A stretch of DNA of 64,000 nucleotides from Elephas maximus indicus (GCF_024166365.1 NC_064820.1:66379501-66443500), one strand, 5' to 3'; counted from the first letter of the stretch, positions 45,486 through 58,072 are shown. The notes: generated by a model from the letters alone, not told the origin. Made by a program: numbers and translations.

Positions 45486-46779
45486 TAGTGGTATAGAGAT
45501 CATATGCAGAATACAGTACCCTTAGAAAAATGTTCCTATGTAAATATTTTATAGACAGTATAGTAGATAATATATATTTAGAAAAATGATGTAAATATTT
45601 TATAGGCTGCTGTACAACTGTCAAGTATGGAATTAAATCTACGGTGCAGAAGCAACGCAGCACATGCATGGTATGATACAATACACTGGGGCCTGGGGAG
45701 CCATCCAGAAATGGTGTTTGCATTTTCCTATTATGGCAGTATTCACAGTGCACAGCCACTGCCCCTCTGCCTCTCATATTCCCACTGTATGACTGCTGGG
45801 GGAGGCCAAGGGCAGGGAAGTGGCTGGGCAGAGATTGTTCACCCCTAGAGGTTTTGAGGCTACCCCCAGGGAATGACATTCTGGCCACCCTAAATGACTC
45901 CAGCTAGATAAGGCAGAGACAAGACCTCCCAGCTACTCTGGGATGCTACCACCACACAGCTGGCCAGCCAGAAGCCACTCCTTCAGCTCAGTGTGAAGGT
46001 CAGGGTAACCAAGCTGCAATGCAAGAGAATGGGACCCTGGGCTTCACCCTCCTGCTTAGAATAGCTTTGACTATTCTGACTCTGGAAGAAATTCCTCTTC
46101 CTTTAGACAGGCCTTCATTCTACCTCATTCTTACTGCACTGGACATTTCTCTGTTATAGTAGTGGATGGCTGTGGCTGGCAGGTGCACAGGAGGTAGACT
46201 TCAACAAAGACAACAACGCTTTATCGCCATTAATAGTTTTGAGCTGATTCTTCTCTAAGAAGATGAAACAAGTATCCAAAAGTAGCCCCAACCTGGTTAT
46301 TCCCTCCCCCAGTATACACTCTCCTCCTTGGCCCCTCGCATTAGCTGATCTTTCTACTATCAGAAGGGTGCTTCTGGTGCCAGTGGTCCTGTCCAGCTTT
46401 TGCTCCACCTCTTCCTCTATCTTCAGCCAAGTCCCTTGACCACTCCATTGAGAATGACCAGCTCACGTCAGGCTGCGAAACAAGCTGGTCCCTTCTCAGC
46501 AGACATAGGGATTCCAGGTCAAGACATACAGAGCCCAGTGACACATTTGTCCCCCTTGCTGCTAAAGCTGGTCTAAGCCTGAACCCCGTGGGTGGCTTGG
46601 CTCCTGCTCTATTACTGAGACCAAGGCCACACCTCATATTCCCACTTCAGGAGCCAGGCGCTGTCTTGATCCTCAGGGTCCAGGTCTTGATAACCAACCA
46701 GAACCCCATCAGGTCAGACTTAGGAATTTTTAGAACTCTAAACATTATGTAGTTTCTTCCATTCCTTTCCTTTTTCCCC
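45486..46779. other. No gene recognised; relatively GC-rich
   Basis: An imperfect repeat of 'AAATATTTTATAG' words lies at 45540-45606. Minus-strand frames (45457-45888, 46341-46637) have no domain that I know; the first runs through the MIR. Confidence 0.4.
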
Positions 46780-46949
46780 ATCCCTGGTGGCATAGTGGTT
46801 AGGAGCTATGGCTGCTAACCAAAAGACTGGCAGTTCAAATCCACCAGGCACTCCTTGGAAACCCTATGGAGCAGTTCTATTCTGTCCTATAGGGTCGCTA
46901 TGAGTCAGAATCGACTTGACAGCATTGGGTTTGGTTTTTGGTTTTTTTT
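46780..46949 (+). mobile_element. AfroSINE, sense, near consensus
   Basis: A box TAGTGGTTAGGAGC, B box GGCAGTTCAAATCC, body CCTATAGGGTCGCTATGAG, 'CAGAATCGACTTGACAGC' and a (GGTTT)n tail. Confidence 0.95.
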
Positions 46950-47036
46950 AATACGAAATTAAAAATAAAAACTATATTAAATCATAAATTAAGTTTTGGA
47001 AATGAGAGAAAATGTACATGTATGCTGATGGTAAAT

Positions 47037-47239
47037 GAGCCCTGGTGGCACAATGGCTAAGTGCTCAACTGCTAATCAAAAGGTTGGCAGTTCAAAACCA
47101 CCCAGTGGCTCTGTGGGAAAAAGATCTGGCAATCTGCTTCTGTGAAGATTACAACCAAGAAAATCCTATGGGGAAGTTCTACTCTATCACATGGGATCAC
47201 TGTGAGTCAGAATGGACTTGATAGCACTCAGCAACAACA
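47037..47239 (+). mobile_element. AfroSINE, sense, first half of an inverted pair
   Basis: 'GAGCCCTGGTGGCACAATGG', 'GGTTGGCAGTTCAAAACC', 'GATCTGGCAATCTGCTTCTG' and an RTE-like end 'GCACTCAGCAACAACA'. Confidence 0.93.
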
Positions 47240-47436
47240 TACCCATTGCCATTGAGCTGATTCCTACTCACAGTGACCCTACAGGACAGAGTAGAACTGT
47301 CCTATAGGGTTTTGTTGGCTATAATCTTCACAGAAGCAGAATGCCATATCATTCTCCCATGGAGCCACTGGTGGGTTCGAACCACTGACCTTTCAGTTAG
47401 TAGCTGAGTACTTAACCACTGTGCCACCAGGGCTCT
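47240..47436 (-). mobile_element. AfroSINE, antisense, second half of an inverted pair
   Basis: It starts immediately after the previous copy (TACCCATTGCCATTGAGC) and ends GTGCCACCAGGGCTC. The two tails meet, so a transcript could fold into a hairpin of nearly 200 imperfect pairs. Confidence 0.93.
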
Positions 47437-48559
47437 TCAGTCTATCTGGAAAACTACCTATTGCTGTCTCAGGGCTCACTCAGCCATCTTCACCTTCCTC
47501 CCAGCCTGACCGTTTGCTTCAGGATAATGAAGCGTGATTCTGACAGTGTGATATGGTTCACCAAATATCTTCATATCAGTTGGGTGACTGCAGGTTTGTT
47601 GTCTGAAGTGATAGATTTATTAAGAAACAGATCTACCTCAAGTAACCAGCACAGAGTTGTGGTGAGCAGGAAATGTTGGTGATGGCATTGCAGGAAACTT
47701 TGGTGATGGCATTGCAGCAACATTTGAGAAAGAATTTGTCACAATTAAGTTCTTTCCTCGGGCAATTGGTGTGACTTACTTTAACTTGCCTTGCTTTGCA
47801 CTGTCATTTCCCCAATTAATTGCTGAAGATCCCTTATACCCTTTAAAAAAGAAGTTTGTATGTCTCTCTTGAGGCCTTCCATATTTTAAATTGCCCAAGA
47901 GAATTCCTCAGTCTAAAAAAGAGTCAGAACAGTTTCCAAATGAGTCACAGAGAGAATTTGAGACTGACCAGGCTTATAATGCCATTGCTTCTCACTGCCA
48001 CATTGTGTGTCCCTGTTGACAATGTGGCCTGCATGGTGCCACAAAACATTCCTTCTTTAAGTAGTGATACCCTTGCTGGTCCAAATGCCTGCACAGACCA
48101 GAGCGGCACCCACACTCTGTTGGAAAAATACTTAACCAAGAGTATCTGGATCAGTAGAGAATTCTGGCCTCAGATTTAATATTCTGCCAGAACAAACTTA
48201 CCCTCACCACCACCACCAAAAGAACCTTGTGTTAAGCTGGTTGCTCTGCCCAGAATCCCTTGTCATCCTAATAGAGTCTCCTTTAGGGACACTGCTTAAT
48301 ATTCTTTCCTGCTGGCCTAGTGTGCCTGTGTGCCAATTATTAATGTATTACCTCGCAGCTACAAATTTGCCCTTCATTGCCTGCTTTGCTATATGGAGAT
48401 GGGTCCTGTAAATATTTCTTCTTGGCTACCTGGTATGATGTTAACCTTCCTCAGTAGAGGGTACTGGGGAAAGTGAATCAAATAGAGCTTTGTCTCCCTG
48501 GTTCTGGTGTCCTTCTTCTTCAGTCCATTTCCTATAGCACACAGTTCTGCAATGCCTGG
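47437..48559. other. No gene recognised; one 24 bp tandem repeat
   Basis: CAGGAAATGTTGGTGATGGCATTG (47667-47690) is repeated at 47691-47714 with two changes. The 107-codon plus-strand frame at 47856 has no known motif. Confidence 0.4.
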
Positions 48560-49119
48560 ATCCTGAAGCACAAGATCTCTGCAGCATTCAGCTCCTGCAG
48601 CATGCAGTGATCAGCAGCACTTGGTGGCAGCAGCACACAACACCTTCCTGTAGGTAGCTTTTCCCAGCATCCCCTTTGAATGGCTTCAGAGTGGAGTGCT
48701 GCCTGTAGAGTGCCAATGCCTCCCTATTAACAAATTCCCCAGGCCCTTCAGGGAATGATTTTCCAATGAGTGACCTTGGCTAGGCAGGCCCCTTGGAGAG
48801 GCACCCTAGAATGTCTCTGCAGAGGGTTCTGACACATGGAACTTTAGCGAACTTCTCTGCCATCTAATGAGCCTCAGCTGCATTCTCGACATGAGGTCTG
48901 GATATCAGCCTTGTGGGAAGGGGGCTTGTTTTCCCTGGGTGCTCTGTCTTAGCTCCAGGGATAGTGGGTGCTTCTTATGTATCCTAGTACTGTGTTCTCT
49001 AGCATGCTTTTTACCTTGTATCAATCAATTACTCCAATCCCTTGTTATTAATTCTTTATATTAAATTTTTCCTATTCAAATTACTGTATGATTTCTGTCT
49101 CTGAACCCTGATTAATACA
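48560..49119 (+). mobile_element. LTR of an ERVL-type element (left edge uncertain)
   Basis: The right edge is clear: 'CTCTGAACCCTGATTAATACA' followed at once by a primer-site-like sequence. ATTAAA at 49060-49065 is a plausible poly(A) signal. I cannot find the TG start with confidence. Confidence 0.55.
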
Positions 49120-49680
49120 GAATTGGTTCCAGGGGTGATTCCAAGAGACAGACTTAAAAAGATGGGACTTGGAGGTTTGTTTGGTCATATCTTTGGTCTT
49201 AAGTGCAGTCTTGAACTCCTTGCCAAGAAAAGTGGGATAGTAGTAATCTAGGGCATATAGTAGCATCATAGTTAATCAAGCTAACAACTACGGTTGATTG
49301 TGCTGGCGTGTCAACTAAGGCAAGTGCCTTGGACACCCAAGTGATTGCTTCACTTGACCATTATGGCAGTAAAAATTACCATAAGGACTGTGGTATGGGA
49401 GGGACTTTTTGTGTACTTGAACACTTACAAATTTCCTCCTCTACATTATCATATAAAATGACAAGCTCGGGTCCTTTAACGCAAAGCTCAAGTCACGAAA
49501 AGAACTAAAAACTTCCAAGATGATCCTAAACAGTCTTAGTACTTGTAGCTATAGGACTGATACTGCTGGAAACCAAACGCAAAATTTAATTGTGCAGGTT
49601 ACTAAATGACAACAGTTAAATTCATAGTCTTGCCAAGTATATCACGTGAAAGTTAGAGCATTGTCTTAGTCATCTAGCAT

Positions 49681-50186
49681 TGTCTTAGTCACCCTAGTAC
49701 TGCTGTAACAGAAATACCACAAGCAGATGGCTTTAACAAAGAGAATTTTATTCTCTCACGTCCGGGTAGGCTAGAAGTCCAAGTTCAGGGTGCTGGCTCC
49801 AGGTGAAGGCTTTCTCTCTCTGTCAGCTCTGGACGAAGGTTCTTGTGATGCATCAGTCTTCCGCTGGTCTGGGAGCGTCTCAGTGCAGGAATCCCAGCTC
49901 TGCTTCCGTAGCTGCTTTCTTGGTGGTGTGAGTCTCCCCTGTCTCTCTGCTCACTTCTCTCTTTTCTATCTCAAAAGATATTGGCTTAAGACACTACCTA
50001 ATCTTGTAGACCTCATCAGTATAATTGCTGCTAATCCATCTTATTACATCATAGTGACAAGATTTACAACACATGGAGAAATCACATCAGAAGATAAAAT
50101 GGTAAACAATAATACAATCATACAAGGGAATCATGACCTAGCCAAGTTAACAGGTGTTTTAGGGGGACACAACTCAATCCATGACA
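49681..50186 (-). mobile_element. MaLR-type solo LTR inserted in the ERVL unit
   Basis: It starts TGTCTTAGTCACCCTAG and ends CTCAATCCATGACA. Flanks AGCAT (49676-49680) and GGCAT (50187-50191) fit a 5 bp target duplication with one change. The first 19 bases are partly repeated just before it (49662-49680). It is the same family as the piece at 6934. Confidence 0.82.
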
Positions 50187-51145
50187 GGCATCTAATGGGA
50201 AAGAATTGTATCTTGAAACTTGGAATAGGGGCATCTCATTGGACCCAGATGAAACCAACCATCTTAAACTTCCAAGTCCCTTGAGCCTCCCTCATCAATG
50301 GAGGTAGCTTGCCCTCTGGTGTTTGAAATTAGCCTTCCCTTACTTAAAATCGTGTGGTAACCTCTCCTGAGGCAGATGTCTTGAAAGGGAATGCTCTTTC
50401 TCCTCAAGACCAACCACAACCATCCTCTGTTGCCATGAGACCCATAAAAAGGGTCAAGTCTTCAAATCTCAGCATGCTCCAAGGGGACACGTACACACAA
50501 CGGTCCAGGAAGAAATAGCTTACACACAAAAATAATTGCAAGAATTCGCAAATACACATAGGCATATCTGTGGGGAATATGTGTGGGAGTGAACTATAAA
50601 AGCGTTTGAACAAGAAGGGTAGAATATAACACTAGATCAGGCTGAAATCATTGATAAGGATGAACTTACCAGAGATTCAAAATTTATGTTAGTTTGTGCA
50701 GCTGGAATTAGTTCTAACATCTTACTTGGTTGGTTAACTGAAACATGGACTCAACAGTAGCCTACAATTGATAATATTGAGATGCCAGAGCTGCCTAGCA
50801 TGAGGTAGAAGATGGAATTCAAAGGCTTATGGAGATAGAAAGAATTGGATTTATTATGTGCACCGACCCCCAACTATGTTCCAGGAGAAGGCCAGGAAGA
50901 TGATCTGTTCACTAACAATGAGAACTACATTAGTGAGTGCCACATCCTTGGAAAGCCACATAGCTGTTCTTATTCGTATGTTAGGTATGACTGCAGGGGA
51001 TACCATCCTTGAAGATAGGTTCTCTAATTTCAGTGGGGATGATGGGATCACAGGGTAGCACATCTGCCATAAGGGGCAGCAGGGACATACTAGTAATCAG
51101 AAGGTTTTGACCTACACATATCTTTGGGAATGGCTAATCGTCACT

Positions 51146-51318
51146 GGAGTCCTGGTGGTGGAGTGGTTAAGTGTTTGACGGCTAACCAAAAGAGCAGCAG
51201 TTCCAATTCACCTGCTGCTCCATGGAAACAATATGGGGCTGTTCTACTCCGTCCTATAGGGTCGCTATGAGTTGGAATCCACTTGAAGGCAACAGGTTTT
51301 GTGGGGTTTTTTTGGTGA
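51146..51318 (+). mobile_element. AfroSINE in the ERVL unit, sense
   Basis: 'GAGTCCTGGTGGTGGAGTGG' to a GTTTTGTGGGGTTTTTTTGG tail. Flanked by TCGTCACT (51138-51145) and TTGTCACT (51319-51326), one change in 8. Confidence 0.93.
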
Positions 51319-51465
51319 TTGTCACTACTTGCCCAAGAATAATACAGATGCACAGTCTACTAGGTTATTTATTGTCTATATAACAGAAAAAAATATAAAT
51401 CTGGTATTGAAAAACTTGATTGAGATGCTACACTGGTAAGTCATGGCCTCTCTCCCAGTTTGCAT

Positions 51466-51628
51466 AAAAAAAAAAAACCAAACCCAGTGCAGTCGAGTCG
51501 ATTCCAACTCAAAGTGACCCTATAGGACAGAGTAGAACTGCCCCACAGAGTTTCTAAGGAGCACCTGGTGGATTCAAACTGCCAACTCTTTGGTTAGCAG
51601 CCGTAGCACTTAACCACTACGCCACCAT
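51466..51628 (-). mobile_element. AfroSINE in the ERVL unit, antisense
   Basis: It starts with an A-run and ACCAAACCCAGTGCAGTCGAG, and ends with antisense head CACTTAACCACTACGCCACC. With the copy at 51146 it forms a second inverted pair. Confidence 0.93.
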
Positions 51629-52420
51629 AGCTAACTCAATTCACAGACTCAGAGTCCCTTGACTAAAGTGAGGCTGGGTCCCCTTGAAGAAGAATCCTGT
51701 ATGATTGCTACAAGTATATCCCATAAATCTTTCAACAAGCATTCTCCAAAGGGATTTTCTGCCATTTACTAGTGTGACTATGCTTTGGCAAAAAGGAGAT
51801 GCCCAAACATTTGAGGAGTTACTAGACACTAGTTCTGACTTGATGCTGATTCCTGGGAATCCAAAATGCCACTATGAACCACTATGTAAACTGGGCTTAC
51901 AATAATTGGGTGACAGATGGACTCTTAGCTTAACTTGGATTCACAACGAATCAGGGTGGTCCCAGACCCACAGTGCAGCTATTTTCCCAGTTCCTGAATG
52001 TATAATTAGAATAGTCATATTCGTCAACTAGCAAAAGCCTATATTAGCTCTCTGACCCGTGGGGTATGGAGCATAAAAGTTAAAAAGGCTAAGAGGAACT
52101 TCCCCTTCCTACCAAGATAGTAAACCAGAAGCAATATTGAATCCCTGAGGGGAATTGCTGAGATTAATATCAACTTCAAAGACCTGAAAGAAACAGAAGT
52201 GGCAATTCTTATCACAGCCCCATTCATCTCACCAATCTGGCCAGTGCAGATGTCAAATAAAATTTGGAGAATGACTATGCACCATTGTAAACTTAATCAG
52301 GGGGTAACTAAAATTTCAGCTGCTGTCCAAAATGTAGTGTCTTTATTGGAACAAATGAATCCAGACCCTGGCACTTGATATGCGTTATTGATTTTTTGTT
52401 TCCCTCAAATACTGCATGTG

Positions 52421-55400
52421 ACAGTTGGAGGTATGGCAGCTGTTTTGAGATCCGGTAAAGAAAACAATTAAGAATAGCAGAGCAGGAAAATAAACAGAGC
52501 CTGTGTTCTTGATGATGTTATCGATCAGTTATTCTAGCCCTGCTTTGCCCACCCCTGGACTTCCTATTGCGTTAGGCAAATAAATCTGTTACTTGTACAT
52601 AGGTCTTCTGTTGCTTGAAGGTAAATGCAAATATAAATTACACATAAAAATCCAAAAAAGAGGGTGGAGAGAGGAGGAAGATGGCATAGCAATCTGCAAG
52701 TTCTATGAGTAACAGAGACCCACATGCAGCTCCTTCACGGTGCTCCAGGAAAACAGAGGACTGCAGGGGTAAATGCATCCTGTAGAGAAATAGACCCCAA
52801 ACTTGACAAAGACTATTATTGTCTCGAGCTTAACACAGAAGCAGGTAAACCATTTGCCTTTAAAAGACCATGAGGCTTGGACAAAAATAAGTATGAGCCA
52901 GACAACAAATATTTGCTGAACATGTAGGTGGCCAAGGTAGAGTGAGGACCAAAAAACCCTACCTAATGGTCTACTCTGACGGGGGCCCATAGGATCTTAA
53001 ACCACACTGGGGAGAAAGAGGGAGCTATGTGGAATCTGCAAGATCAGAAGGATGAGGTCTTGGGCTCAGAATTAGGAAACAAAACACATATTATGTTTCT
53101 CACACAGATGAGTATGTGGAATAAATTATGCTTTCTGTGCCCAAAAAGTAAAGATATAAATTCCTATTTATCTTTTTTGCTAACTCCCATTTCCGACAAA
53201 CGACTTCTAATATTTTCTTGTTTGATGATGTCAAGAAATCATTAAAATATGATCCTTAGAATCCTAAAAATTAAGTTTTACATGGAGCATTTGAAACTAC
53301 CAATCAATAAAATTTGACTTTTAAAAAGATCTTCCCTACAGCTTTGCCCACCTTTTCTTCTCCTCTTCCCCACCACTTGTCCCTCAGCATAAACTCTAAA
53401 AAGCTAATTTACTAGGTACTGGTCATGGGTACTATTAATGAGCATACCGTGTGGGTTACATTCGTATCAGCACTCTGCCCTTGACATTATAATAATTCTG
53501 AAATAAACTATAACAAAGCCTCATGTTACTTTTACATATCAGTCCAATTTAAATATTTATTAACACCAACAAACTGCATATGCTTATTCAGAAGTTACTC
53601 ATAGACACTCAGAATTTAAATACATACATTCAGATATCATGATTTGGTGCTTAAATTCACAGGTGCCATTTCCCTCTATGAGATGAGTAGAACTACCACA
53701 GATCTTCACAGCTTCATCTTCTGGGGGTTGCCATTTCTTCCTCAGATGAGTACTATCTTTTCTAGTTCCTGTAGTGCACTCAATTCTTGGTTATTATTCA
53801 AAAGTGAATTAACTGACCTTTAATTAACTGTGGGAGAAAAATTATAATTAGTAGATTAATGGAAAAAAAAACACGATAAATCAACAAAAACATCTACATT
53901 TTAGAGTCAACTGTTCGTTTGTTTAGAGTCAACTGCGAAGCCTCCTTCCCCCTGGCTAATTGCAAATACTCTCACCTGCTTGAAATCCATGTTAGCCATC
54001 CATGCACAGGTAGGCCAGAAGTGCAAGGTCTAACCAGCAGCACCTTGGGAGTTCTGGGTGATTATAAACTCATATCTGTGCTAAATCCCTTTCTTTTACT
54101 TTTCGGTCAACCTGAGGGTTCTTAGGTCTGCTTGCTTCTCAAACTTTATGTTCTTTTAATCTGAGATTAGGGAGAAAAGTGGAGAGCGACTGCTCTACCA
54201 AGCAAAACTAGAATTTTGCTTGAAAAACCCAGAACCCGGAACTTTTAATTTAGTGCTGGAACACTGAGGGAGCAACCTTGCAGAAAGCAAAGGGGCACCT
54301 GAAGAATGAGGAGGAAAAGCCTTTGAAGGAGCTGACATTAAGAACGTGTGTAATTTAACTTTAGAGCTGTGTGACTTGACTGTGATGCACGTGAGCTGGG
54401 CTGTGGGATGCCGAGCACTGACGCCATGATGAGGTTCCTTGATGGAGAAGAGCTGAATGATTGCAGGAGTGTGGGGTAGAGGCTGCTAGCAAGAACAAGA
54501 TCCAGCTGTCCAGCTGGTGCTGCACTTTATCACCTAGACTGTCTGCTGGAAGGTGTAGAAAGCAGAGGACCATTTGCTAAGTGACAACCTAATGTCACTT
54601 TATTCTAATGTTCAACAAAAGAACTCCTCAAAGAAGCAGATAATAATAATTATTTTGCCGCTTCACATCAAGCAATTCATGTGATGCTTTGAGTCCCTAA
54701 AGTATTATTTTTGCATTATGTCTGTGCTTTGAAGGCATCTGTAGAACAGAAAATGTGTCCCTAAATATTGTATGTCACTTTAGGTAAATTGTTGTTCATT
54801 AAATCCATTGTAGTCAAAGTTTTGTCTGGTTTTGTTTTAGCTGCCACTGGGAGTTGGGGAGTTATCCATAACCTCCTTCCATCCTTTCTGCTTCCACCCT
54901 CTTGTGCACATTCCCACAAATAATGGACAGCTGATGGTGCTTGGATGCATCTCATGATGGCACCTGTGTCTCAGACTTCACATCAGAACCGGCCCACCTA
55001 AAGCACTACACAGGTGATCCTCGAATCTCAAAATACAAATCAAGTCAAGCCCTTAGAAATTCCATGGGCCTTACACATGCCTGTATATTTGCCTTTGGGA
55101 AGAGGCTGGGTTTTTCTTGGTATTGTAATCAATACCACTGTTGATCACACAGACACCCACACAAATGATTATTCCTTATGTAGCGTGCTTTGGTTTGATC
55201 TTCTCCACATTTTATCACAGTCTTTGTCACCAAGACCTCTAAGCATAGCTTATAAAACCAGATTTGAAGATAAGCTGTTGTGTTTGAACAAATGTGCAAG
55301 CTCGTCGCTGCCATCACCACCATTGTCTTCTCTCTCTCTCTTAAAATGAAAGATAGATTTCTAGTTATCAAGAAAATCAGTGGAACTGTTAGAGCACTTT

Positions 55401-55894
55401 GATATTAACTGAATAATAACTTCCTGCAGATCAGCTATTTATGAGCCTCGACCTGGACTCCTGGTCATGTGGACCATTGGACCCTCATGCTTCCATGGGA
55501 AGATCTCCATGACGGACCCATACTGCATATATATCTACAGTCCAACATCACCATTGTGCCCCCACTGTGAAACTGCAGAAATGGCCTTGTGAGAACTACT
55601 GTGGAAACTACCATTACTGGTTAGTAAGGCATGACAACCAGAGCCACCTCTTCCAACACCCATGCCTCAGGCTGAGAATCCCTGCAAATTTTGCCCAGCT
55701 CCAAGGCACTCTACGCTGGACTATCTGAGAGCCACAGCTCCAGGTACACAAGTCTTATTGATTTGTGAATGATCAAGTTTCCTTGATGTCAGGTGACATA
55801 AACTGTTATAACATTTCCTGGACCTCATTCTAATAGATAAAGAGTCTGCTTTTTCAAGGTAGGACTTCTAACTGTACCAACACTTTGCACCCTT
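52421..55894. other. No gene; one possible LTR 3' part
   Basis: Sequence at about 52530-52620 ('CTAGCCCTGCTTTGCCC', 'GGCAAATAAATCTGTTACTTG') looks like the end of a MaLR-type LTR but is too short to be sure. The remaining 3.2 kb shows no recognisable repeat or coding region. Confidence 0.4.
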
Positions 55895-56398
55895 AGGCAG
55901 TGAAATGACATATTTAAAATGCTAAGAAAAAAAAAAATGCCAGCTAAGAATTCTATATCCAGTAAAACTAGTCTTTAAAAATGAAGGCAAAATTAAGACT
56001 TACTCAGGTAAACAAAAACTGAGCGAGTTTGTCACTAGTAGACCTACCCTACAAGAAATGCTAAAGGGAGTCCTTCAGGCTGAATTGAAAGGCACTAGGC
56101 AGAAACTCAAAACCGTATGAGGAAATGAAGAATGTCAAAGGTAGCAACAGAAGTATACGCAAAAGACAGTATTGCTGCATTTTTGGGTTTGTAATTTCTC
56201 TTTTTCTTTTCTTCCCATATGATTTAAAAGGCAAATAAAACAATAATTATAAATCTGTGTTAATTAGCACTCCGTCTATAAAGACATAATTTGTGACAAT
56301 ACCAACATAGTGGGGTTAGGGGAAGGAGCCATAAAGAGGCAGATTTTGTACACTATTGAAATTAAATTGATTTTAGTTCAAACCTGATTGTTATAAAG

Positions 56399-56525
56399 TT
56401 GGGCTGTTAGGTACTGTCCAGTGAATTCTGACTCATAGCAACTATATAGGACAGGGTAGAACTGCCCCCATAGGGTTTCCTAGGCTGTAATCTTACAGGA
56501 ATAGATTGCTGGGTCTTTCTCTTTC
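56399..56525 (-). mobile_element. AfroSINE, head-truncated, antisense, perfect 8 bp target duplication
   Basis: TTATAAAG flanks it at 56391-56398 and 56526-56533. The copy ends in the middle of the long-type body, so the tRNA-like head is missing: a 5'-truncated insertion. Confidence 0.93.
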
Positions 56526-56942
56526 TTATAAAGACATTAATTATAATCTCTAGGGCAACCACTAAGAAAAAAAAAAAAAAAACTAAGAAATGTACAGAAA
56601 AAAGAAATGAGAAGGGAATCAAAAGAGTACACTAGAAAAACTCAATCACAAAAGATGGCAGTAATGGGGGAATTAAATGATGAAAAAGATATGACATATA
56701 GAAAACAAAGAGCAAAATGGCAGAAGCCCTTCCTTGCCAGTAATTAAACTCTCCAATTAAAAGGCAGAGACTGGCAAAATGGATTTAAAAAAAAAAAAAA
56801 AATCTAGTTATATGCTGTCTGCTAGAGACTCACATTAGAGCCAAAGACACAAATAGGTTAAAAGTGAAAGAATAGATAAAGATATTCCATGTAAATAGTA
56901 ACCAAAAGAGAGCTAGTTAGGATGGCTATACTATTATCAGAC

Positions 56943-57358
56943 TGTTTTAACTTGGTATAATAGTAATACGTGAGGTATGGTAAGGTCAAACAAAAATCAA
57001 GAGAAGGAGGTTACAACATTTAAAGATTTATTATATTCACAGTCCATGGTGTTCACAGCATTGTCAGCAGGAACACATGGGGAAAATGCAAGGGGAGGTC
57101 ACAAGTCAAAAATGAAGTAGGATGGCAGGCAAGCACCTTTATTGTGTTTTTCATGGGAAGTGTGACAGCAAGAGCTCAGAACACACAGGGACTTTATTGA
57201 TCAACTATATTCGAAAGACATGCCCTGGGGCTTGGAACGTTTATCAAAGGGAAACAGAGATCTTCCTATCTAGGTATACCAGACATAGGTGGAGAAGGGC
57301 GACTTGATGTGGATATTAAAACATCGTGTTACAGAAGCTAGAAAATATGGTTGATACA
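56943..57358 (-). mobile_element. Solo LTR inserted in L1, perfect 5 bp target duplication
   Basis: The 416-base element begins TGTTTTAACTTGG and ends TTGATACA. CAGAC is duplicated at 56938-56942 and 57359-57363. The L1 sequence is continuous if element and one CAGAC are removed. TTTATT occurs several times on the plus strand (for example 57028, 57138, 57192), so AATAAA signals and sense orientation are on the minus strand. TG...CA ends and a 5 bp duplication favour the ERVL class. I do not recognise the family. Confidence 0.88.
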
Positions 57359-57889
57359 CAGACAAAATAGACATTAAGAAAAAAATTGTTAGAAAAGACA
57401 AAATAGGACATTATATATTGATAAAAGGGTGAATCCATCAAGAAGATATAATAATTATAAACATACATGCACCTAATAACAGAGTCCCAAAACATATGAA
57501 GCAAAAGTTGACAGAAATGAAGGGAGAAATATACAGTTCTACAATAATTGTTGCAGACTTCAATACCCCACTTTCAATACTGGGTAGAACAACTAGACAG
57601 AGCATCAGTAAAGAAATAGGGGACTTGAACAACACTATAAATCAACTAGACATAAAAGATATATAGAATAAGCCACACAGCAACAGCAGAATATACATTT
57701 TTCTCAAGTGCACAAGGAGCATTCTCCACTCTATAACATATGTTGTATATATTAGACCACAGTACAAGTCTCAATAAACTTCAAAAGATTGGAATCATGC
57801 AAAGTATCCCGTCCAACAAAAATAGCCTACTAACCCCCATACATGTGAGTGTAATCCCATTTGTTTTGTTACTGAGGACTTTTCAGTGT

Positions 57890-58072
57890 AGACCTGTTGC
57901 CTTCGAGTTGATTCCGACTCATGGTGACTCCACATGTTACAGAGTAGAACTGAGCTATACAGGTTTTTGTGTTTTTTTTTCCTATAACTTTTACAGAAGC
58001 AGATCTCCAGGTATTTCTTTGCCAACCTTTTAGTTAGTAGCCAAGAACAAATCATTTGTGCCACCCAGGGAT
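57890..58072 (-). mobile_element. AfroSINE, 'CCACATGTTACAGAG' subfamily, antisense
   Basis: 'GACCTGTTGCCTTCGAG', 'GACTCATGGTGACTCCACATG', then 'GCAGATCTCCAGG' and head 'CATTTGTGCCACCCAGGGATC'. It lies in the L1 and part of the L1 on its left side (57813-57889) is not recognised. Confidence 0.88.

Larger units (their letters stand above)
49120..52420 (+). mobile_element. Decayed ERVL internal region (gag, protease, start of RT)
   Basis: Behind the LTR, TGGTTCCAGGGGTG (49124-49137) resembles the ERVL tRNA-Leu-type primer site. Gag-like sequence is seen at about 50700-51060. The protease part shows 'EELLDTSSDLMLIPG' (about 51815-51858), where the active-site box has serine instead of the usual glycine after DT. 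RT begins near 52140, has SPIWPVQ (about 52227) and KLNQ (about 52290), and ends near 52420 before the catalytic aspartate box. RNase H and integrase are absent. Many stops and frameshifts occur, and three later insertions cut it. It is an old, non-functional copy. Confidence 0.8.

Noticed and set aside
45457..45888. 143-codon minus-strand frame
   Set aside because: It overlaps the MIR and low-complexity ATATTT repeats. No protein similarity is apparent.
49790..50284. 164-codon plus-strand open frame, the longest in the window
   Set aside because: It lies mostly inside the antisense MaLR-type LTR (49681-50186) and continues into broken ERVL sequence. No domain is visible.
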